64,000 nt of DNA from an uncultured Acidobacteriota bacterium (GTDB lineage: Bacteria; Acidobacteriota; Blastocatellia; RBC074). Numbering within the stretch: the first letter of the stretch is position 1; every line of letters starts with the position of its first letter. The notes under the pieces were generated by a model. That model was not told the origin of the DNA and did not search any database. It saw only the letters and a program-made list of their open reading frames with translations. Made by a program: the position numbers and the translations under genes. Shown one piece after another: positions 56,107 to 64,000 of the stretch. Where the stretch lies: positions 87,240 to 151,239 of the forward strand of contig CADECP010000017.1 in NCBI GenBank assembly GCA_902825875.1, given 5' to 3'.

Positions 56107-57129
56107 CTAAGCCAGCGCGTTCTTGCAATACTCAACGCACTTGGCCAGTTCCTTCATCACGTCGGAGCCTTCGGGCACGGGGTATTCCAATTCAATGCAG
56201 GCCGGGAAGGCGTATTTTTCCTTCTTCATCAACTGCAAGACTTCTTTGATTTTTGTGTCACCCTGTCCCCAAGGCACGTTCGGCCCTTGATTGACCTTGC
56301 GATCTTTCAAATGCAGATTCGTGATGCGGTTGTGATACTTCTTGATGAAATCCAGCGGCGTGTAACCATTGCCCGCCGTGAAATGGCCGATGTCAATGTT
56401 GCAGCCGTTGAAGCTGGAATTGGCCATCGCCGTTTCCCAACTGGAAGGTTTGGCAAAAGCTTCTTCGCTGGTCATGTTCGAGTGGCCGTGATAGCCGAGC
56501 ATGATTTTGTGTTTCGCGGCGAATTCGCCAAGCTTTTTGGTATGGCTCAGCGGCGGTTCGCAAGTAATGGCTTTGCAGCCGAGCACTTTGGCGACGTTGA
56601 AACAATAATCAATTTCTTCGGCAGGCATCTCGGCGTTCAACCCGAATTTGACGATGTGCATGGTCACGCCCGCGTCGTCGTATTTCTTGCGAAGCTCCTT
56701 GTACTTATCCATCGAAACCGACAAACGCCATTTGCGAAGCTCTTCGGCGCGAGCACGCATCGCGGCCTGCATCGCGGCTTGTTGTTCGGGCGTCATCGGC
56801 GGACGACCACCGCCTGCTCCGGGCGGTCTGCCCTGTCCGCCAGCGCCCGGTGGCGGGCCACCGGGGCCACGACCTTGCGGAGCGGGCGCACCGGCATAGG
56901 CTTCAACCGGTTCGGATTGCATCTCTACGACGTTGATGCCGAGTTGCACCAGATACTTCAGCAAATCATCAGCCGCCGAAGGCAAACCGCGAAAGCTGTA
57001 CGGCGCGATGATGCCAATCTGGACTCCGCCGAATTTGGAATTGGGTTTGGCCAGCGACAGGTTTGAAAAACCCATCGCTGGCAGTGCGGCAAATGCGAGT
57101 TTGTTGAAATCGCGTCTTGAGTAATTCAT
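56107..57129 (-). CDS. TAT-exported sugar isomerase/epimerase with Gly/Pro insert
   Basis: 340 residues starting MNYSRRDFNKLAFAALPAMGF, a twin-arginine signal. The TIM-barrel domain has MLGYHGHSNMTSEEAF, CNIDIGHFTAGNGY and NLHLKDRKVNQGPNVPWGQG, the metal-binding residues of the xylose-isomerase-like family. After about residue 84 it is interrupted by a low-complexity Gly/Pro insert of about 35 residues (for example [15 protein letters not shown]) and an Ala/Met helix (EQQAAMQAAMRARAEEL). It is a second isomerase-like protein beside the one at 53047 and is exported, so its substrate may be periplasmic. Confidence 0.82.
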   Translation of the reverse strand: MNYSRRDFNKLAFAALPAMGFSNLSLAKPNSKFGGVQIGIIAPYSFRGLPSAADDLLKYLVQLGINVVEMQSEPVEAYAGAPAPQGRGPGGPPPGAGGQGRPPGAGGGRPPMTPEQQAAMQAAMRARAEELRKWRLSVSMDKYKELRKKYDDAGVTMHIVKFGLNAEMPAEEIDYCFNVAKVLGCKAITCEPPLSHTKKLGEFAAKHKIMLGYHGHSNMTSEEAFAKPSSWETAMANSSFNGCNIDIGHFTAGNGYTPLDFIKKYHNRITNLHLKDRKVNQGPNVPWGQGDTKIKEVLQLMKKEKYAFPACIELEYPVPEGSDVMKELAKCVEYCKNALA

Positions 57130-57134
57130 CTGGC

Positions 57135-58781
57135 TTAATGCTCCATCGGAAAACCGAATGTATAGATCGTGCCGTCGTAAGTGGTCAGGTAAATCTGCCC
57201 CATTCCGCCGGCAATGGCTCCGCCGTGAGCAAACGAGGTGATCGTCGTGCCGCTGTTCCAGAGTTCTTTTCCGGTCGCTCCGTCCAAAGCGTAAACGACC
57301 GCTTTGCCGGAACGCGCGGCGCGCATCGCCGCCGGAGTTTTGTCGGCGGCGCGAAACTCTCCGCTGGACGTGACGAAAACAACGTTGTTGATGATCGTCG
57401 GCGTCAACGGCGAAGTCAGGTCGCGCGAAGCCCAGCCCGGTTGCAGTGACAACGCGCCGTTTTGTTCGACCATCTTCCAGGCAACAACCGCGCCTTTGGT
57501 GACGTTGCCGGTGAAACCTTGTGGTAACGAACCGATGATCGAAGCCAGAATCCAGCGCGTGCCATCACGATCCTGCCAGCTTGCCAATGCGCCTGAAGCC
57601 AGTTCTTTGCCGGTCGAAGCCGAACTTGCCAGAACTCCGCCATTCAGATTCGCGGCGTCCAGCAAATGAATTTTGCCGTCTTTGGTTGCGGCGGCAACCA
57701 TGGTTTTGCTGCCGTGGCTGAACAATACAGGCGTCGCGGCGAACTCCGCGCTGGCTGAAAACGAAGCTTTCAACTTCAAAGTCTTCGGTTCCAGCGCAAC
57801 AATGGAATTCGGTTTATCGCCTCCGCTGCCGGTCGCAACATAAATGGTTCCGTCGTTGCCGAAGGTCGGGCCAGCCGAACCGACGACGTTGCCTTTCCAG
57901 GTTGTCACCTGTTTGGAAATCAAATCAATTGCCCACACGCCATTGTCCGCTCCGCCGCAATTGCTCGATGTGACGACATAAGCCACATGGTCAACAATAG
58001 CCAATCCGCTGGCGTTGGCTCCGGCTGGAATGAATCTGGTTGGCGGTTCGTAATCGGCTCCGTTCGACAAATGCAGCGCGTGCAGCATGCCGTCGCCAGC
58101 CAGCGCGTAAACCAAAAACGGCCCGGCTCCGAGTTGTCCGCCCGGAGGATTTGCCGGGTTGACGCGAGGCGGTTGAGCAGGCGCAGGATTTGCGCTCGGC
58201 GGCGGCCCGGATGGATTCGGGCGAACATTAGCCAATGTGACTGCTCCACTGCCAGGATCACCGACTGCGCTTTTGGCAGGATTGCTGCGACCGGGCCCGG
58301 TTGCGTTGGTTGGTGACGGCGGAATTGCCGCCAGCATAGGCTTGGCAATTCCCGTAGTCATTCCGCCAGGACACGTCCAGGTTCCAGCCGCCAATGGAGC
58401 ATTGGTTTTCAACTGCTTTTCCCATTCCAACCGTCCAAGGTCTGTGTCGTAGGTGATGACGTTGTTAGAACTGCCGCCGAAAAATCCCAGCATGCGGAAT
58501 CCGCGATAACCGATCAGCCGATCCAGCGTGGCCGGCGGCGTGAGGTTGTTCAATTGGCGCGGCGAGTTTTTGACTTTGGCTTTCCACAAAAACTGGAAGG
58601 CGTTTTGTTTATCGGATTTTTTCTTTTCTATGCCTTCGGTGGTGATTTTCGCGTCGGTGCGAATCCACGAAGACCGTTGCGCGTCGGCGCTGTCGGTCAT
58701 CCAATCCACGTTGCCGCGTTGAGCTTTGGCCGAAACTGTCAAAGCAAGGCAGACGATGAAGAAGCCAAGAATCTTTTTCAT
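57135..58781 (-). CDS. PQQ-binding-like beta-propeller protein, second of tandem pair
   Basis: 548 residues: signal peptide and a beta-propeller with repeated blade motifs such as [35 protein letters not shown] and [26 protein letters not shown] Pro/Asn-rich stretch interrupts one blade (about residues 198-222). No catalytic aspartate-glutamate set of quinoprotein dehydrogenases can be assigned with certainty, so it may be a scaffold or a true PQQ enzyme. It begins directly after the stop of its paralogue (TAA-ATG), showing tandem duplication and co-expression. Confidence 0.82.
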   Translation of the reverse strand: MKKILGFFIVCLALTVSAKAQRGNVDWMTDSADAQRSSWIRTDAKITTEGIEKKKSDKQNAFQFLWKAKVKNSPRQLNNLTPPATLDRLIGYRGFRMLGFFGGSSNNVITYDTDLGRLEWEKQLKTNAPLAAGTWTCPGGMTTGIAKPMLAAIPPSPTNATGPGRSNPAKSAVGDPGSGAVTLANVRPNPSGPPPSANPAPAQPPRVNPANPPGGQLGAGPFLVYALAGDGMLHALHLSNGADYEPPTRFIPAGANASGLAIVDHVAYVVTSSNCGGADNGVWAIDLISKQVTTWKGNVVGSAGPTFGNDGTIYVATGSGGDKPNSIVALEPKTLKLKASFSASAEFAATPVLFSHGSKTMVAAATKDGKIHLLDAANLNGGVLASSASTGKELASGALASWQDRDGTRWILASIIGSLPQGFTGNVTKGAVVAWKMVEQNGALSLQPGWASRDLTSPLTPTIINNVVFVTSSGEFRAADKTPAAMRAARSGKAVVYALDGATGKELWNSGTTITSFAHGGAIAGGMGQIYLTTYDGTIYTFGFPMEH

Positions 58782-60416
58782 TTACTTGCCTCCTTTCGCG
58801 GTTGACGCGGCTTGATCGCCACCTTTGATGCCGAAGCAGTATTGGTAGCCGTCGAAGGTGTTGATATAAACCTTGCCGTTGGCGACGGACAATCCGCCCC
58901 AGTGACTCCACGAAGCGATTTGATCGCCGCTGTTCCAAAGCTCTTTGCCGGTCTGAGCGTCCAGCGCATACAACACCGCTTTGGTCGAACCGGCGATGCG
59001 ATATTTCGAATCGTGGTTATACGCCAGCCCGATGTCGAATCTGGCTTGATCTGTGTCTTCGCCGCTGCCGTAAGTAAAGACGACTCCATTGGCGATGACC
59101 GGCGGTTCGGCGCGATTCATATCACGCGAAATCCAGGCTGGAGTCAGCGTCGGTTTGCCCGCTTTGTCATCCGTCACTTTGAAGGCCACGACTGCTCCCA
59201 TTTTGACTACGCCGTTTTGTATCGGAGCGGTGAACTTGGAATGTTTCGGCCCCCAGAACGGCGACAACACCCAGCGAGTGCCTTTGGCGTCTTCCCAAGT
59301 GGCCAACGATCCCCAGACTCCGGCAGAAGCAAAGTTCACTTCTTCGTTGCAATAAAGCGGCGTGCGATGGAGCGGCGTGCGGTGATCGTCTCCGCCGATG
59401 GAATCCAAATCCATCAAATACATCACGCATTCCTTGCCGGAATCCACCATCAATTCTTTGCCTTTGTAATTGAAAATCGCGCAAGTGACCTGCATATCCA
59501 GATCGCGTTTCCATAACCATTCGGCGTTGGACGGGCCGTAATAATCCACCAGCTTTCCGGCTTTGGTGACAGGGTCTTGAGCGACGCCAATGATGCCGTT
59601 GCCGTAAATTCCGTTTTCAGGATTCCAGGGGCCGTCGCCCGTGCCGGTGTACATCACGCCTTTGCTGCTGATGGCTCCGCCGGTTCGTCCCCACATACCT
59701 CCGCCCGCAGGCCCCCAAGAACCGACTTTATCAGTCGCCAGGTCGTAGATGTAAACCATGTTCGGATTGCCGCCGCAGCCCTGCGCCGTGTGAACGTAGA
59801 TCGCGTTTTTGTATATGTTCAGCGCATAAGGTTTGCCGTTGGGCGGCATGAATTTGGCGGGTTTGGCGATTTCTTCGCCTGTGGCCAAATCCAAACGCCG
59901 CAAGGTTCCATCCCACGCTGCGGCATAAACGATGTATTTGCCGGGCGTTTCGGTGCGAGCAATGATCGGCGTCGCAGTGATGCCTCCGGGACACAAGATG
60001 CCTGCGCCGCGTCCGCCAACCGGCGGAATCCAATCCGTTTTGAAACGATGTTTCCAGATGATTTCTCCGGTCGCGGCATCCAGGCCATACAGGTTATCTG
60101 TGACGCCAGTAACCAGCACGATTTCTTTTGGCCCTTTGGCGGTTGCCACATTCGGAGCGATCAGCACCGGCAACAAGTTGTGCATCTGGCGCGGCTCGTT
60201 GTCGAGCCTGGTTTTCCAGAGCAGTTTCATGTTTTTGGCGCTGGTGGTGGAAAGAATCGTTTCGTTCTTTTGCCAGCCTGTGCGCTCCATATCGCCGCCA
60301 TCCATTAACCATTCGGCGGGTTTGCCGCTTTGCGCCTGCGGAGTCGGGCTAAAATTCACGACGGTTCCCAGCAACAGCAGCCAAGCTACAACTCTAAAAA
60401 GCTTTCGATATCCCAC
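58782..60416 (-). CDS. PQQ-binding-like beta-propeller protein, first of tandem pair
   Basis: 544 residues: signal peptide ([12 protein letters not shown]) and propeller blades with [30 protein letters not shown] and [23 protein letters not shown]. It keeps a [27 protein letters not shown] segment typical of quinoprotein-like propellers, and a CNEEVNFAS region. A small internal duplication, RTPLHRTPL, lies near residue 352. Like its neighbour it is probably periplasmic. With the haem c protein it could form an electron-transfer chain, but this is inferred only from position. Confidence 0.82.
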   Translation of the reverse strand: MGYRKLFRVVAWLLLLGTVVNFSPTPQAQSGKPAEWLMDGGDMERTGWQKNETILSTTSAKNMKLLWKTRLDNEPRQMHNLLPVLIAPNVATAKGPKEIVLVTGVTDNLYGLDAATGEIIWKHRFKTDWIPPVGGRGAGILCPGGITATPIIARTETPGKYIVYAAAWDGTLRRLDLATGEEIAKPAKFMPPNGKPYALNIYKNAIYVHTAQGCGGNPNMVYIYDLATDKVGSWGPAGGGMWGRTGGAISSKGVMYTGTGDGPWNPENGIYGNGIIGVAQDPVTKAGKLVDYYGPSNAEWLWKRDLDMQVTCAIFNYKGKELMVDSGKECVMYLMDLDSIGGDDHRTPLHRTPLYCNEEVNFASAGVWGSLATWEDAKGTRWVLSPFWGPKHSKFTAPIQNGVVKMGAVVAFKVTDDKAGKPTLTPAWISRDMNRAEPPVIANGVVFTYGSGEDTDQARFDIGLAYNHDSKYRIAGSTKAVLYALDAQTGKELWNSGDQIASWSHWGGLSVANGKVYINTFDGYQYCFGIKGGDQAASTAKGGK

Positions 60417-60460
60417 TTGGAATACTCCTTTTGCCGCAAGAGTCGCGGCGGAATGTAAGG

Positions 60461-60515
60461 TGTCGGCAATTCGTTTGTCGGCGTTGAGTGTTTGACGATG
60501 AACGAATTGCCGACA
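60461..60515. terminator. Perfect 15-bp inverted repeat after TonB fragment
   Basis: tgtcggcaattcgtt (60461-60475) pairs with aacgaattgccgaca (60501-60515). It is placed 15 bp beyond the stop of the TonB receptor fragment and before the PQQ-like gene start, fitting a terminator without a T tract. Confidence 0.55.
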
Positions 60516-60530
60516 GCTAAGACTTCAGGT

Positions 60531-62054
60531 TTAGAAGTTTAGTTTCAGCCCCATCACGATTCGCCGCGCATTGGCAGCGGAAGTGTAGGAACCAAAAAGC
60601 GCGTTGACTTGATTCCCGTTCGCGTCGAAGCGTGCGGTCGTGTCTACGCCGGTAAATTGCGTGTGATTGAACGCATTGTACATTTCCAGGCGATATTGCA
60701 ACCGCACTTTTCCTTCCGGCGCGAGGTTGAAATTCTTGAACAAGGAAATATCCCAGTTGTTCGTGCCTGGCAACCGGAACAGGTCTTTCGCGGCATTGCC
60801 TCTGCCGAAATCGCCAGCAGCGGTCGGCGGACGAAATGCGTTGACGTTCAAGTGACACCCGCCGACAGCGGTTGTTTGCGCCGTCGTGTTGGTGGCCGCA
60901 AAAGCATGAGCGCAAACCGAATTGCGTTGATCGCGCGCCAACACAGGATCGGCAACAAGCACGACGCGGCTATCCACACCGGCTCCGCCGCCACCGACCA
61001 GATCACGTGCCTGCACTAGCGCGTACCCCACACCCGACGGTGCGCCGCTGACAAACGAAGTGATGCCGGACAGTTCCCAGCCGCCAAACACCGTGCGCGA
61101 CACGGCGTTGTCCCAATACTTGCTCAGGCTGGGAACGCGGTACACATAATTGAGCACAAAGTTGTGCGTTCGATCGAAGCTACCTCTGCCGTAGTTACGT
61201 ATTCGGCGATCAATAAATGGGTTGATTGCCGCGTTATTGTTATCCACGAGAGTCAAAGTCTTTGACCAGGTGTAGCTGACCCCGAACGATAGACTCGACG
61301 AAAAACGGCGATTCACTTGCGTTTGCAGAGCATGGTAATTGGAATTGCCGCCAGTTTCGATCAACTGAATATCTGCGTAACCTTTGATCGGCCGCAAAAA
61401 ATTGTCCGGCAAAGGCGTTGCACCACCTGCCACAGTTAGATCAATGCTTGATGGTAGAAATCGGGTTCCATACGGCACGGCGTTCAGGCTCAAACGTTGC
61501 AGCAAGTGACGCCCCAGCGAACCGACATACGCCACGTCAAGCACCGTGTTGAACCCGATGTCTCGTTGCACGCCCAAACTGTAGTTATACACCGCAGTCG
61601 GATCGAGTTTAGGATCAACCGAATTCACGCCCGCCGGATTGATGCTGAGCGGAGTCGCCAACAGGTCCTTGATCGTGGTGAAATTCGCCGTTGCCGTAAT
61701 CAGGTTGGGCGGCTGTTCGACTTGTTGCAGCACCTGATCGTCGTTGAAACGATCATAAAACACACCGATTCCGCCGCGAATCGAAGTTTTACCGTCGCCA
61801 AAGATGTCATAGGCAAAACCGATACGCGGGGCAAATTGAATCGGCGGCGTGTTGAACACGCGCTCTGACACCTGGCGCATTCCCTGAAACGGAGTGCCCG
61901 TACCGTCGGCAAACGTGCCGATTTTGACCGACGGCAAAATTGCTCCCGTCACCGGATTGCGTCCGACACGGTTCGCTCCTGAACACGGATTCGCCGTCAA
62001 ACAATGCGGCGTAATAATTGAGCGGATTACGATGATTTGAACACTTCCTTGCAA
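60531..62054 (-). pseudogene. Oar-like TonB-dependent receptor, N-terminally truncated
   Basis: The frame gives about 507 residues matching the C-terminal half of the large Oar-like receptors of Acidobacteria (usually over 1000 residues): IQFAPRIGFAYDIFGDGKTSIRGGIGVFYDRF, NYSLGVQRDIGFNTVLDVAYVGSLGRHL, NYHALQTQVNRRFSSSLSF, MYNAFNHTQF and the final strand RRIVMGLKLNF. The signal, regulatory-like domain and plug are absent; family sequence fades just before SGANRVGRNPVTGAILP. Another frame near 62000 (NPLNYYAALFD) may also be family sequence, which suggests an extra frameshift. It cannot form a working receptor. Confidence 0.75.
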
Positions 62055-62124
62055 TTCTGCATCGCATCTTTCGCTATAAGCACACTGTTTTACTCGCGGT
62101 CAGGTCTTTCAAGTAAAACTAAGC

Positions 62125-62154
62125 TAAGTGCCTGCGCCTCAACGCAGACACTTA
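62125..62154 (-). terminator. Hairpin after collagen-like gene
   Basis: taagtg-c-ctgcg (62125-62136) pairs with cgcag-a-cactta (62143-62154). On the minus strand it lies 36 bp after the collagen-like gene stop and is followed by a T-containing stretch (cttagttttac). Confidence 0.6.
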
Positions 62155-62189
62155 ACGAAAGGTGTAGTTAAAGCAAGGCATGAGTCGGG

Positions 62190-63638
<1,449 letters not shown>

Positions 63639-64000
63639 AGTTCTCCTTGTTGAAAGGTTTGCAGATCATTGATTAGCTTAACTAAGCAGTAAACAACTCT
63701 AAGTGTCAATTGCTAGAAAAAAAACAATATTCCTAGGCAAACGTAGAGTTACTTTACTGAAATTAAACTGTTACTTGGCTGAACTATGAAATGCAATTAT
63801 GAGTCCACTATTTATTATTAAACCAGCGAAATTACAAACATATTAAGCACATGAAGTTGCAAGTACCCGCTATTAATCACATATTTATTCACAAGCCCAC
63901 TGATACGTAAAAAATACATCTTCCATTAAAGCATAGACGCATTAATTACACGAGTTTGGACAAATAAAGGGAGGCCGCTCGGCCTCCCCATGAGGCATTT
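63639..64000. other. AT-rich gene-free stretch
   Basis: No open frame with coding character was seen here. The DNA is clearly richer in A and T than the rest of the window. The only structured feature is a hairpin at 63969-63988, near the edge. Confidence 0.6.
63969..63988 (-). terminator. Intrinsic terminator for a gene beyond the window
   Basis: gggaggcc (63969-63976) pairs with ggcctccc (63981-63988) around gctc. Read on the minus strand, the stem is followed by tttatttg, so it should end a minus-strand transcript entering from the right edge. Confidence 0.7.

Overview
The window looks like a chromosomal segment of an acidobacterium, most probably of the Blastocatellia type. This is inferred from gene content, not from an rRNA gene, which is absent: many carboxypeptidase-regulatory-like surface proteins, the C-terminal half of an Oar-like TonB receptor, NIPSNAP, DUF1080, TAT-exported sugar isomerases, PQQ-like beta-propellers and a Gld-type ABC system, in moderately GC-rich DNA. 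No tRNA, rRNA or CRISPR array was seen.

Layout. 1-9.6 kb (mostly minus): a Fic protein cut by the window edge, a LolD/MacB-type ATPase, a metal-binding TAT protein, an MFS carrier, an enoyl-CoA hydratase, two MacB-like permeases, then HMG-CoA lyase among three decayed genes (DUF1838, a dimethylargininase-like start, a CaiB-type CoA-transferase end). 9.8-31 kb: housekeeping and transport genes (Uup ATPase, FKBP lipoprotein, ROK protein, M48 protease with a repeat tail, DASS carrier, TPR, DinB, TPM, DUF4031, M50 protease, trpS, NUDIX, scpA-scpB, NIPSNAP, AtoE carrier) and a four-gene Gld-like ABC module with DUF4340. 31-49.5 kb (all plus): four tandem two-gene cassettes (A1-B1 to A4-B4) of large secreted proteins with repeated carboxypeptidase-regulatory-like folds, followed by a small secreted protein and a 1147-residue GH2 enzyme. 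49.5-60.4 kb (minus): a sugar-modification neighbourhood (DUF1080, Gfo/Idh/MocA oxidoreductase, two TIM-barrel isomerases, a GDSL pseudoenzyme, DUF3224, a haem c protein, two PQQ-like propellers) interrupted by an orphan gene and a toxin-antitoxin pair. 60.5-64 kb: a TonB receptor fragment and a collagen-like protein in AT-rich, probably acquired DNA.

Two systems stand out. The first is the four-fold A-B array. In each pair the A stop overlaps the B start as ATGA, the Shine-Dalgarno sequence lies in the last codons of A, and each family keeps its own signature motifs, so A and B are probably made together for export. The second is a set of 150-190 bp nested palindromic elements. They lie between genes at 21.7 and 34.6 kb and inside the open frames of B3 (exactly 63 codons) and B4. 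A third repeat class, made of about 7-nt units in inverted arrangement, lies in several intergenic gaps and also inside the GH2 gene at a domain boundary. Repeats that add sequence to proteins in frame recall the Rickettsia palindromic elements, though no sequence relation is claimed.
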